From NCBI GenBank assembly GCA_010031985.1, contig RGYP01000008.1, positions 1 to 19,979 of the forward strand: a stretch of DNA of 19,979 bases, read 5' to 3'. This stretch comes from Gammaproteobacteria bacterium (lineage in GTDB: Bacteria; Pseudomonadota; Gammaproteobacteria; Steroidobacterales; Steroidobacteraceae). Numbering within the stretch: position 1 is the first letter of the stretch; each line of letters begins with the position of its first letter. Below, piece after piece: positions 7,461 to 15,178 of this stretch. A model generated the notes under the pieces. It saw only the letters and a program-made list of their open reading frames with translations, was not told the DNA's origin and did no database searches. The position numbers were made by a program, and so were the translations under genes.

Positions 7461-7525
7461 AGAATAAATTTCTTTTCCGATCAATTAGTTGGGACGCGAC
7501 ATGTTGCGCCTTAGCAACAGCATGC

Positions 7526-10330
7526 TCAGTGCGCTTCGTCCCAATTCTTGCCGGTACCCACGTCGACCTTCAGCGGCACGCGTAGTGCCCCACGACCGGC
7601 GTCCACCATGCACTGGCGGACGGCCGCAGTGACTCGAGCGACCGCCTCCGTGCGAACTTCGAGCACGAGTTCGTCGTGCACCTGCATGATGAGTCGTGCG
7701 TCGTCGCTACCTTCGTGACCGCACCACGCGTCGACCGCAATCATGGCGAGTTTGATGAGATCGGCCGCAGTGCCCTGCATCGGCGCGTTGATGGCACTGC
7801 GCTCGGCGTATTGCTGCAGCGCGCGATTGCGCGAGCGGATGTCGGGCAAATACAGCCGACGTCCGAATACGGTTTCGACGTAGCCGGTCTGCCGCGCCTG
7901 CTCGCGCGTACGGTCCATGTAGGCCTTCACGCCCGGATAACGTTCGAAGTAAAGATCGACATATCTTTGAGCAGCGCCGCGTTCGATGCCGAGCTGGCGT
8001 GCCAGCCCGAATGCCGACATGCCATAGATCAGGCCGAAGTTGATCGCCTTGGCCGAGCGGCGTTGCTCGGCGCTGACATCTTCGAGTGGTACACCGAATA
8101 CTTCGGCGGCCGTGGCTTGGTGCACGTCACGGTCGGCCGCGAAAGCCCCGCGCAGGCCCGCGTCATCCGAGAGGTGGGCCATGATGCGCAACTCGATCTG
8201 CGAGTAATCCGCCGCAAGCAGCACGTGCCCCGCAGGCGCGATGAACGCCTGACGGATGCGTCGACCCTCGGGCGTGCGGATCGGAATATTTTGAAGGTTG
8301 GGATCGGTGGATGACAGCCGTCCGGTTTGCGCCACCGCTTGATGGTAGGACGTGTGCACTCGACCGGTCTCGGCATTGATCTGCAACGGCAGTTTTTCGG
8401 TGTAGGTGCTGCGCAGCTTGGCGATGCTGCGATAGTCGAGGATCAGTCTTGGCAGTGCGTACGAGTCGGCGAGTTCCTCGAGCACGTCCTCCGCAGTCGA
8501 GGGCTGCCCGGTCGGCGTCTTGCGCAGCACCGGGATCTGCATTTTCTCGAACAGGATTTGCTGCAGCTGTTTGGGTGAGTCGAGATTGAACTCACTGCCG
8601 GCTTCGGCGTGTGCCGCGAGCTTCAATTCTTCGGCGCGTCGAGCGAGTTCGCTGCTTTGCACACGTAGCATCTCGCGATCGATCAGAACGCCGCGATGCT
8701 CCATGCGTTGCAGCACCGACACCAGTGGCTGCTCGAATTCTTCGTACAGTTTTTTCAGCAGCGGCTCACGTTCGATCGCCGGCCACAGCGCACGATGCAG
8801 GCGCATGGTGACATCGGCATCTTCGGCAGCATATTCACCAGCTTGTTCCAGACTCACCTGTGCAAAGGGAATCTGTTTTGCACCCTTGCCGGCGACGTCT
8901 TCGTAGCTGATGGTGGTGATACCGAGGTAGCGCAGCGCTGCCGAATCCATGTCGTGACGCGTGGCGACGCTGTTCCAGACGTACGACTCGAGCATGCTGT
9001 CGTAACGCATGCCGCACAGCGTAATGCCGTGATTGGCAAGCACGTGCGCATCGTATTTGAGGTGATGCCCGAGTTTCGCGTGACGGTCGCTCTCGAGCAG
9101 TGGCTGCAGCCTCGCGAGCACCGCATCGCGATCTAGCTGCGGCGGTACACCGACGTAATCGTGAGTGAGCGGTATGTAGGCAGCTTTGCCGGGTTCGATG
9201 CAGAACGAGATACCGACGATGCGTGCTGCCATGTAATCGAGGCTCGTCGTCTCGGTGTCGAAGGCAAAAAGCTCGGCGGCTTCCAGCGCGCGGCACCAGC
9301 GTTCGAACGTCGGCATGTCGAGCACGATTTCGTATTCGCGTGGCGCATCGGCGATTCCGGGGCGCAGCTCGAGCGCATCGGACTGCGATTCCCCTGCGGC
9401 AGAGCTTGCAGGTATGGCTGCCGTCGTCGCCACAGTTGTCGCCGTGTTCGTGCCGTCCGATTCGGCCGGACCACCGAGCCCGCGCAACAGCGCCTGAAAC
9501 TCGAGGCGCGTGTACCAGCTGCGCAGTTGGTCCTCGTGTTGCGGTTTGCGCGCGAGATCTTGCGCTGCGTCGGGCAGATCTACGTCGCAGCGGATGGTTG
9601 CGAGACGTCGAGAGAGTTCTAGCGTTTCGAGGCCGGCACGCAGATTTTCGCCCACTTTGCCGGCAACCTCGCCGGCATGCGCGACGAGGTTATCGAGCGT
9701 TGAATATTGACCAAGCCATTTTGCTGCGGTCTTCGGACCAACTTTGTCGATACCCGGGATGTTGTCCGAGCTGTCGCCGACGAGGGCGAGATAATCGATC
9801 ATCTGCTCGGGCCAGATGTCGAACTTCGCTTTCACGCCGGCACGATCGTAGATGCTACCGCTCATGGTGTTGATCAGCGTGATCTGCGGCCCGACGAGCT
9901 GGCACATATCTTTGTCGCCGGTCGAGATCACCACGGTGCCGCCGGTGTCGGCGGTGCGCTTGGCGAGCGTACCGATGACATCGTCCGCCTCGACACCGCT
10001 GATGCGCAGTAGTGGCAGCCCGAGCGCCTGCACGATTTCGAGTAGCGGCTCGACTTGCGAGCGCAGGTCGTCAGGCATCGGCGGGCGATGCGATTTGTAC
10101 TCTGCGTACAACTCGTCACGAAACGTTTTGCCCGGTGCGTCGAACACCACGGCGATTCGCACGGGGTTCGTCTCGCGCAAGAACTTCAACAGCATGTTGA
10201 CCACGCCGAGCACGGCGCCGGTCGGCTCACCGCGGGAGTTGGTCAGCGGTGGCAGGGCGTGAAAGGCGCGGTAGAGATACGACGACCCGTCGATCAGGAC
10301 GAGGTCGGGATTTTGCGGCAAGGCAGTCAT
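7526..10330 (-). CDS. polA: DNA polymerase I
   Basis: This 934-residue repair and Okazaki-fragment-processing polymerase is full length. The N-terminal 5'-3' exonuclease (about 1-290) carries VFDAPGKTFRDELY, VEADDVIGTLA and GDSSDNIPGI. A low-complexity Thr/Ala linker (about 295-315) follows. The 3'-5' proofreading domain keeps its acidic residues (FDTETTSLD, HHLKYDAHV, YAAEDADVT), so proofreading should be active. Polymerase motif A is DYSQIELR, motif B is RRSAKAINFGLIYG and motif C is QVHDELV (Asp about 886). ATG 10330 lies 20 nt downstream of the HiPIP terminator and has only a weak Shine-Dalgarno (CAGG far upstream). Just after the stop, TGTTGC/GCAACA (7519-7502) can form a 6-bp hairpin without a T-run; the next real terminator is that of the sRNA. 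Confidence 0.97.
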   Translation of the reverse strand: MTALPQNPDLVLIDGSSYLYRAFHALPPLTNSRGEPTGAVLGVVNMLLKFLRETNPVRIAVVFDAPGKTFRDELYAEYKSHRPPMPDDLRSQVEPLLEIVQALGLPLLRISGVEADDVIGTLAKRTADTGGTVVISTGDKDMCQLVGPQITLINTMSGSIYDRAGVKAKFDIWPEQMIDYLALVGDSSDNIPGIDKVGPKTAAKWLGQYSTLDNLVAHAGEVAGKVGENLRAGLETLELSRRLATIRCDVDLPDAAQDLARKPQHEDQLRSWYTRLEFQALLRGLGGPAESDGTNTATTVATTAAIPASSAAGESQSDALELRPGIADAPREYEIVLDMPTFERWCRALEAAELFAFDTETTSLDYMAARIVGISFCIEPGKAAYIPLTHDYVGVPPQLDRDAVLARLQPLLESDRHAKLGHHLKYDAHVLANHGITLCGMRYDSMLESYVWNSVATRHDMDSAALRYLGITTISYEDVAGKGAKQIPFAQVSLEQAGEYAAEDADVTMRLHRALWPAIEREPLLKKLYEEFEQPLVSVLQRMEHRGVLIDREMLRVQSSELARRAEELKLAAHAEAGSEFNLDSPKQLQQILFEKMQIPVLRKTPTGQPSTAEDVLEELADSYALPRLILDYRSIAKLRSTYTEKLPLQINAETGRVHTSYHQAVAQTGRLSSTDPNLQNIPIRTPEGRRIRQAFIAPAGHVLLAADYSQIELRIMAHLSDDAGLRGAFAADRDVHQATAAEVFGVPLEDVSAEQRRSAKAINFGLIYGMSAFGLARQLGIERGAAQRYVDLYFERYPGVKAYMDRTREQARQTGYVETVFGRRLYLPDIRSRNRALQQYAERSAINAPMQGTAADLIKLAMIAVDAWCGHEGSDDARLIMQVHDELVLEVRTEAVARVTAAVRQCMVDAGRGALRVPLKVDVGTGKNWDEAH

Positions 10331-10350
10331 GCGAACGCAATGATGCCTGC

Positions 10351-10392
10351 AAAAAAGAAATCGGGCAGCGCGGCTTCACGCCACGCTGCCCG
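10351..10392 (-). terminator. Intrinsic terminator of the HiPIP gene
   Basis: On the minus strand a 9-bp perfect stem (CGGGCAGCG, 10392-10384, with CGCTGCCCG, 10370-10362) has an inner GGC/GCC extension and is followed by ATTTCTTTTTT (10361-10351). It begins 49 nt after the HiPIP stop and ends about 20 nt before the polA ATG, so it should separate HiPIP transcription from polA. This leaves little room for a polA promoter except upstream of or within the hairpin region. Confidence 0.85.
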
Positions 10393-10441
10393 GAGAATGA
10401 GAAAACGATCAGCGGCGATCAGCGAGATCGGGAAGGCCCGA

Positions 10442-10798
10442 TCAGGCGACGCCCGGCGCCTTCACGTAGACCTTGCACCAGCCCGGGTTCTTGACCATCT
10501 TGCCCGGGAACAGATTGCACTTGGCGAGCGGAGCCTTGCGGTCCTTGTCGGCCCACTGCAGGCAGTTGCCGCAGTGCTGTTCGGGCTTGTGGTTCGGGTT
10601 GGCTTTTTGGTCGACCTTCTTGCTGTCCTCGGTGTAGCCCAGCGCTTTGGCAGCGGGCTCGGTGGGGCTCAGCGTAGGTAGTGCGCCCGCGGCCGGCTTG
10701 GCCTGCGCAAACGCGGTTTCGACGACGACCGGGATGGCCGGCAGACCCAGTACGGAGGCACCGAGTACCTGACGGCGAGTGAGCTTGTCAGACTTCAT
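10442..10798 (-). CDS. High-potential iron-sulfur protein (HiPIP), Tat-exported
   Basis: This 118-residue periplasmic [4Fe-4S] electron carrier has a twin-arginine signal (TRRQVLG, Arg8-Arg9, hydrophobic core to about residue 27, AFAQA cleavage region), so the folded holoprotein should go through the Tat system. The mature domain has the HiPIP cysteine pattern Cys76-x2-Cys79-x14-Cys94-x13-Cys108 within HCGNC, KCNLF and WCKVY. I chose ATG 10798, which has AAGGA 7 nt upstream; a TTG two codons earlier is less likely. HiPIPs carry electrons between the bc1 complex and a reaction centre, cytochrome oxidase or other periplasmic reductases. No photosynthesis genes are seen here, so a respiratory role is more likely. 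A good intrinsic terminator follows the gene. Confidence 0.95.
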   Translation of the reverse strand: MKSDKLTRRQVLGASVLGLPAIPVVVETAFAQAKPAAGALPTLSPTEPAAKALGYTEDSKKVDQKANPNHKPEQHCGNCLQWADKDRKAPLAKCNLFPGKMVKNPGWCKVYVKAPGVA

Positions 10799-10838
10799 GG
10801 GCAAATCCTTTTGAGTGATGAGTTCTTTCGACGGCCGA

Positions 10839-10844
10839 AGTATA
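10839..10844 (-). promoter_or_regulatory. Candidate -10 element upstream of HiPIP
   Basis: TATACT on the minus strand, 40 nt before the HiPIP ATG, matches the -10 consensus at five of six positions. A TTGACG lies nearby but only 7 nt upstream, too close to act as its -35. A 12-bp perfect palindrome (GACCGCGCGGTC, 10868-10879) sits further upstream and could be an operator or simply the 3' hairpin of the lptM-like gene. Confidence 0.3.
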
Positions 10845-10889
10845 CGCCGCTCGTCAACCGCCCGGCGGACCGCGCGGTCGATTGGCCTA

Positions 10890-11093
10890 TCACGACTTCG
10901 GTGCAGGGGTACTTGCTGGCGCGGGGGGCGTTTCGGTGGATGTCGCAGGGGCGCCGCGCTCGCGAATGATCACCTGACCACTGTCCTCGGGCAGGTATAG
11001 CGCGCCGGTTTGGCCGCAGGCGGCGAGTGCGAGCGCGCACGTTGCGGCGAGCAAGGCTGCTCCGAGGCGCCATGAGGTATTACGCGGGATCAC
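10890..11093 (-). CDS. lptM: LptM (YifL)-like small lipoprotein
   Basis: This 67-residue lipoprotein has a signal peptide ending in the lipobox LALAAC (Cys26), followed directly by GQTGALYLPE. That is the hallmark of the LptM/YifL family, whose E. coli member helps mature the LptDE lipopolysaccharide translocon in the outer membrane. The rest is a short Pro/Ala/Thr-rich tail. The start is a GTG at 11093 that overlaps the stop of the upstream membrane-protein gene by 4 nt (GTGA), so translation is probably coupled. The gene is shorter than a default ORF cut-off from this start. The family is usually found next to dapF or lysA; here the neighbours are different. Confidence 0.8.
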   Translation of the reverse strand: MIPRNTSWRLGAALLAATCALALAACGQTGALYLPEDSGQVIIRERGAPATSTETPPAPASTPAPKS

Positions 11094-11494
11094 GTCGGCA
11101 GTGTGCGCGCGTCGCGCAGGGCGAGCCAGCCGCGCAGCACCCGGTAGAGCACCCAGATGCCGATGAGAAATAGGCCGATCGCGGCGGTCGCAAAGCCGAC
11201 CAGTACCAGCATCAGCGGTGCCGAAAACACCAACACCAAAGCGCTGGCGACGAAGGCGATCCAGAAGGTGCGGATCTGCCACGAGAAGTGCGACTCGAGC
11301 CAGGTGTCGCGCACTTCGCGGCGACGCGCATAGTTCATGACGACGGCGACGATGGACGGGACGCCAAAGATGAAACTGCCGACGATCGTCGCAGCTCCGG
11401 TCACGCCGATGAGCACGGAAAGGGCATGCAGTGCGTAAATGACGTGAGTCCAGGTGACCATCGAGGGATCGGGAGCGCGGTCAAAGTTATTCAT
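11090..11494 (-). CDS. Small integral membrane protein, DUF4870-like
   Basis: This 134-residue membrane protein has about four hydrophobic segments: HVIYALHALSVLIGVTGAAT, IVGSFIFGVPSIVAVVM, FWIAFVASALVLVFSAPLML and VGFATAAIGLFLIGIWVLYR. Between them lies a conserved-looking loop, RREVRDTWLESHFSWQIRTFW, reminiscent of the DUF4870/Tic20-like family. No enzymatic function is known to me. ATG 11494 is preceded by an A/T-rich stretch (GTCAAAATAAATC) without a Shine-Dalgarno; a second ATG at 11461 is also possible. It overlaps the following lptM-like gene by 4 nt. The 72-nt gap before it carries a GC hairpin (11532-11560) without a T-run. Confidence 0.75.
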   Translation of the reverse strand: MNNFDRAPDPSMVTWTHVIYALHALSVLIGVTGAATIVGSFIFGVPSIVAVVMNYARRREVRDTWLESHFSWQIRTFWIAFVASALVLVFSAPLMLVLVGFATAAIGLFLIGIWVLYRVLRGWLALRDARTLPT

Positions 11495-11566
11495 GATTTA
11501 TTTTGACACGACGGAGCGCAGTTTGTTCCATCCCCGGCGACTGTTGTCTGTGACCCGGGGCTCGTA

Positions 11567-12004
11567 TCAGCGCCGCTTGATGATGGCCATCGTGATGCGC
11601 GACACGCAGACGAGTTGTTCGCGCGCGTTGCTGATTTCGACCGTCCACACCTGACTGCGGGCACCGGCGTGCAGCAATCGGGCGGTACCGGTCACCGTCT
11701 CGCCCTCGAGAGCGGGTCGCAGGTGATTCGCGTTGATCTCTTGGCCGACGGCGGCATGGGTCTGATCGAGGCAGCAGTTGGCGCCGACGCTCGCGAGCGT
11801 CTCGGCCAAGGCCACCGAGGCGCCGCCGTGCAGCAACCGCATCGGCTGGCAACTGCGCGCGTTCACCGGCATCGTGCCACGCAAAAAATCCGTACCCTTC
11901 TCCGTGAACACGATACCCAGCGCATCCATCATGGTTTCGCGCGAGCGTTCGTTCATCAGTTCGAGCGTGGCGTCGTGATGCCACGGAATGGTTTGAAAGC
12001 TCAC
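11567..12004 (-). CDS. Hotdog-fold acyl-CoA thioesterase, YdiI/MenI-like (PaaI superfamily)
   Basis: This 145-residue thioesterase resembles E. coli YdiI (DHNA-CoA hydrolase) across its length. It has TMPVNARSCQPMRLLHGGASVALAE, with His59-Gly60 and the catalytic acid Glu68, then GQEINANHLRP and a C-terminal ARSQVWTVEI. Such enzymes hydrolyse aryl- or acyl-CoA thioesters. The real substrate is uncertain, since no menaquinone genes are present. The start is a GTG at 12004 that overlaps the argH stop by 4 nt (GTGA), placing it as the last cistron of the arginine operon. A role in acyl-group turnover in the acyl-ornithine pathway is only speculation; it may simply be co-transcribed. Confidence 0.87.
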   Translation of the reverse strand: MSFQTIPWHHDATLELMNERSRETMMDALGIVFTEKGTDFLRGTMPVNARSCQPMRLLHGGASVALAETLASVGANCCLDQTHAAVGQEINANHLRPALEGETVTGTARLLHAGARSQVWTVEISNAREQLVCVSRITMAIIKRR

Positions 12005-13224
12005 GAAGGATCCTGCTCGTCCTGATGCGGCGCGGCGCGGTTGGCCGCGAGCGCCGCACCGACTCGACGATAAGCTTCGCGGAACGGAATGCCTTCACGG
12101 ACGACCAGTTCGTTTGCACGCTCGGCGGCGTGGATGGCTGGGTCGAGTTCGATGTGCTGCGCGCGGAAAGCCATCGCATCGATGGCGGGGACGAGAATGC
12201 CCGTGCTCGCCAGCGCGAGATCGATGCCGCGAAAAAGCGGGGCTTTCAAAAGTTGTAGATCACGCTGATATCCCGACGGCAGCTTGGCGAAGATGCCGAG
12301 TGCTTCGACGAGGCAGCCGTGCGCCGAGGCCGTGCGAGCGCGCAGCAGTTCGAACACGTCGGGGTTGCGCTTCTGCGGCATGATCGACGAGCCGGTGGTG
12401 AATTCGTCCGGCAGCTCGAGGAAGGCGAATTCCTGCGTGTAGAAAAGACAGACGTCGGCGGCAAAGCGACCGAGATCCTGCATCAGCAGTGCGATCTCGA
12501 ACAAAAGTTGCGCTTCGGCCTTGCCGCGCGACAACTGTACCGCCGTGACGGGTTCGTGCACCACGTCGAAGTCGAGCGCGGCACGCGTGGCCTCGCGATC
12601 GAGTGGCAAACCCGGAGTGCCGTAGCCGGCGGCCGAGCCCAACGGATTTTTGCCGAGTCGACGCTGCACGCTGCGTAGACCCGCCGCATCGTCCCGCAGC
12701 TCGGCGGCAAAGCCGCCTGCCCACAGCGCCACCGAACTCGGCATGGCTTGCTGCATGTGCGTGTAGCCCGGCAGTTCGATGTCGCCCTGACGAAGCGAGA
12801 GTCGATCGAGCGCTGCGGCGACGCTCTCCGCACCCGAGGCGAGCTGCAGGGTCGCATCGCGCAAGTAGAGTCGCAGGGCAGTGAGGACCTGATCGTTTCG
12901 CGAGCGACCGAGATGCACGCGACCTCCGGCGGCACCGATCCGTGCCGTCAGTCGCTTTTCGAGTGCGGTCTGCCCGTCTTCGTCCGCCAGTTCGATGCGC
13001 CATTCGCCTTGGGCGTGCGCCGCGGCGAGGGCTTCGAGTCCGCTCTCGATGGCCTCGCAGTCTGCGGACGAGAGCAGACCCTGATCGTGCAGCATCTGCG
13101 CGTGTGCGATCGATGCGCGCGCATCGTAAGACACCAGGCGTTCGTCGAGTGCGTGATCCTCGCCTGCCGTGTACACGAGCACGCGCTCATCGAGCGGTGC
13201 GCCCTTGTCCCAGAGCCGCGTCAT
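12001..13224 (-). CDS. argH: Argininosuccinate lyase
   Basis: This 407-residue enzyme makes arginine and fumarate from argininosuccinate. Fumarase/aspartase superfamily signatures are present: GRSRNDQ (106-112), GYTHMQQAMP (catalytic-base region, His156) and the signature loop TTGSSIMPQKRNPD (277-289) with the catalytic Ser near 280. It is shorter than the roughly 460-residue E. coli type, mainly at the C-terminus, but all three active-site segments are intact. ATG 13224 overlaps the argB stop (ATGA), and its own stop overlaps the thioesterase start (GTGA), so it is translationally coupled on both sides. Confidence 0.96.
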   Translation of the reverse strand: MTRLWDKGAPLDERVLVYTAGEDHALDERLVSYDARASIAHAQMLHDQGLLSSADCEAIESGLEALAAAHAQGEWRIELADEDGQTALEKRLTARIGAAGGRVHLGRSRNDQVLTALRLYLRDATLQLASGAESVAAALDRLSLRQGDIELPGYTHMQQAMPSSVALWAGGFAAELRDDAAGLRSVQRRLGKNPLGSAAGYGTPGLPLDREATRAALDFDVVHEPVTAVQLSRGKAEAQLLFEIALLMQDLGRFAADVCLFYTQEFAFLELPDEFTTGSSIMPQKRNPDVFELLRARTASAHGCLVEALGIFAKLPSGYQRDLQLLKAPLFRGIDLALASTGILVPAIDAMAFRAQHIELDPAIHAAERANELVVREGIPFREAYRRVGAALAANRAAPHQDEQDPS

Positions 13225-14168
13225 GAGCGTGCTGCGTCACCCGCAGCGAGCTCCGCCGGCGCGAGCTTGCCGATGTCGGCGACGACCAATGTGCCAGTGC
13301 CCTCGTTGGTGAATACCTCGGCGAGGATTGCATCACTTGCCTTGTACGAAATGACGTGCACGCGTTTCACGCCACCCTGAATGGCGCTCTCGATGGCTTT
13401 GGCCTTCGGCAGCATCCCATCGACGATGCGTTTTTCGTCGCGCAGTCGCTTGAGACCGGCGAGGTCGGTGTACGAGATCACCGAGGTAGGGTCTTCCACT
13501 CGTTCCAGAATGCCCGGCGCTCCCGTACAAAGAATCAGTTTCTCGGCACCGAGTGCGGCGCCGATCGCCGAGGCCACGGTGTCCGCGTTTATGTTGAGCA
13601 GCGTGCCCGAATTGTCGCTCGAAAGGGGTGAGATGACCGGCATCAGGCCGTTGTCGAGCAGCTTGCGGATGACGTCGGTGTCGATGTAATCGATGTCGCC
13701 GACGAAGCCGTAGTCGATGGTCGCATCGCCCGTTTGCAGTTTTACTGGCGCGCGTTTGTGCGCTTGCACCAGTCCGGCATCGACGCCACTCAGGCCGATC
13801 GCCTGGATGTCGAGTTCGCGACAGGCAGCAAGGATGCGAGTGTTGATGAGACCGGAGAGCACCATGGCCGTGGCGTCGATCGAGCGCTCGTCGGTCACGC
13901 GGCGGCCCTCGACCATCTGCGTCGGCACGCCGAGTTTCTCGGTGACTTCGGTGAGCTGCGGACCGCCACCGTGCACGAACACGACGCGAATGCCGAGCGA
14001 ATGCAGCACGGCAATTTGTTCGATGAGCGTACGCGTGGCCTCGGCGTCGCCGAATACGCCACCACCTGCCTTCACCACGAAGGTTTTGCCCTTGTAGAGC
14101 CGGATGTACGGCGCGGCACTGCGCAGCGCGCGAATGACGGCTGCAGGGTCGGCTCGGTGCATGATCAT
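13221..14168 (-). CDS. argB: Acetylglutamate kinase
   Basis: This 315-residue amino-acid kinase phosphorylates N-acetylglutamate, the second and usually feedback-controlled step of arginine synthesis. Visible motifs are VVKAGGGVFG (Lys33), VHGGGPQ (65-71) and an ATP-binding C-terminal half. An extra N-terminal helix (ADPAAVIRALRSAAPYIRLYKG) and a C-terminal VFTNEGTGTLVV element resemble arginine-sensitive hexameric NAG kinases, so feedback inhibition by arginine is likely (inference). I chose ATG 14168 because it overlaps the argF' stop as ATGA; the ATG two codons later (14162) is equally possible. The open frame extends further upstream inside argF', but that part is Arg-rich and not kinase-like. 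It is a stand-alone kinase, not the NAGS-kinase fusion known in Xanthomonas. Confidence 0.95.
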   Translation of the reverse strand: MIMHRADPAAVIRALRSAAPYIRLYKGKTFVVKAGGGVFGDAEATRTLIEQIAVLHSLGIRVVFVHGGGPQLTEVTEKLGVPTQMVEGRRVTDERSIDATAMVLSGLINTRILAACRELDIQAIGLSGVDAGLVQAHKRAPVKLQTGDATIDYGFVGDIDYIDTDVIRKLLDNGLMPVISPLSSDNSGTLLNINADTVASAIGAALGAEKLILCTGAPGILERVEDPTSVISYTDLAGLKRLRDEKRIVDGMLPKAKAIESAIQGGVKRVHVISYKASDAILAEVFTNEGTGTLVVADIGKLAPAELAAGDAARS

Positions 14169-15178
14169 CGTTCGGTTCCTCCATTCGAAAGCAGGCGGTG
14201 CAAGACCGCCATCTGCGCGGGCAGGCGATTGTAGGCCTCGCGTTGCACGATGCTGCGCGGACCATCGAGCACTTCGTCGGCGACGGCGACATTGCGACGT
14301 ACCGGCAGACAGTGCATGAACTTGCAATCTTTGACGGCCGTGGCGAACCAGTTTTCGCGTACGCACCAGTCGGCAAGGCCGGCGCGCAGGGCCGCATCGC
14401 CGACGCTATCGCCGTAATGGGTCGTCGAACCCCATTCTTTGGCGTAGACGACGTGCGCTCCGGCGAGCGCCTCGGCACGATCATTGGTTTCGCGCACGCT
14501 GCCACCCGAAGCAGCCGCTGCCGCACGCGCCTTGTCCATGATTTCCGGCGGCAGGGCGTAACCCTCGGGTCGCAGCACGACCACGTCCATGCCGCGGTGT
14601 GCCGCCATGTGCACGGTCGCTGCAGGCACGGCCATGGGCGTGACGCGCGGATGATTCGCCCAGCTGAGCACGAACTTCGCACGCTGCGGCACGGCGAGAT
14701 CTTCCAGCGTCTTCCAGTCGGCGAGTGCCTGACAGGGGTGATTGACCGCCGACTCGAGGTTGATCAGCGGTTTGTCGACGACGGCTGCCATCGCACGAAA
14801 ATTGGTCTCGGCAAGATCGTGTTTCAGATCCTTGCCTTCGGCAAAGGCGCGGATGCCTAGCGCGTCGGCATACGAAGCGAGCACCGGCAAGCCCTCGCGC
14901 ACATGCTCGGCTGCCGCGCCATTCATGGTCACGCCGATTCTACTTTCGAGTTGCCAGGTACCCTGTCCGGGCGTGATGACGAAAGAACTGCCGCCGAGTC
15001 GCATCATGCCGACTTGAAAGGACGACAGCGTGCGCAGCGAGGGATTGAACATCACGAGGCCGAGAATCTTGCCCGCAAGCGCGCGCGGCTCGGGGTTTGA
15101 CTCGAGATGACGGGCGAGCGCGATGAGATCGAGGATCTCCTCGCGACTGAAATCGGCAAGGTCCAGGAAGCGTTTCAT
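14165..15178 (-). CDS. argF': N-acylornithine (acetyl- or succinylornithine) carbamoyltransferase
   Basis: This 337-residue enzyme transfers the carbamoyl group from carbamoyl phosphate to an N-acylated ornithine. The carbamoyl-phosphate loop is FNPSLRTLSSF (44-54), and the family's HPCQ (147-150) and MHCLPVRRN (288-296) are present. HCLPxRRN marks the AOTCase/SOTCase class rather than ordinary OTCase. Compared from memory with Xanthomonas AOTCase and Bacteroides SOTCase, the segment GQGTWQLES..GVTMNGAAAEH is closer to the Bacteroides form. The position that is Glu92 in AOTCase and Pro90 in SOTCase is Ala90 here. The AOTCase carboxylated lysine (Lys302) is replaced by Ala298. The second Arg of the usual S-T-R-T-R motif is Leu51. 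Substrate choice is therefore open. It is coupled by ATGA overlaps to argD and argB. Confidence 0.92.
   Translation of the reverse strand: MKRFLDLADFSREEILDLIALARHLESNPEPRALAGKILGLVMFNPSLRTLSSFQVGMMRLGGSSFVITPGQGTWQLESRIGVTMNGAAAEHVREGLPVLASYADALGIRAFAEGKDLKHDLAETNFRAMAAVVDKPLINLESAVNHPCQALADWKTLEDLAVPQRAKFVLSWANHPRVTPMAVPAATVHMAAHRGMDVVVLRPEGYALPPEIMDKARAAAAASGGSVRETNDRAEALAGAHVVYAKEWGSTTHYGDSVGDAALRAGLADWCVRENWFATAVKDCKFMHCLPVRRNVAVADEVLDGPRSIVQREAYNRLPAQMAVLHRLLSNGGTER

Noticed and set aside
10868..10879. GACCGCGCGGTC palindrome as a regulator binding site
   Set aside because: It is a short GC-only palindrome just after a stop codon in GC-rich DNA. Chance occurrence or a simple 3' hairpin is as likely.
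11532..11560. CCCCGG/CCGGGG hairpin between the thioesterase and the membrane-protein gene as a terminator
   Set aside because: The stem is only 6 bp with a 17-nt loop and no T-run follows on the minus strand, so it does not qualify as an intrinsic terminator.
13333..14682. 449-codon minus-strand open frame spanning argB and argF'
   Set aside because: It is an out-of-frame Arg/His-rich translation of two verified enzymes.
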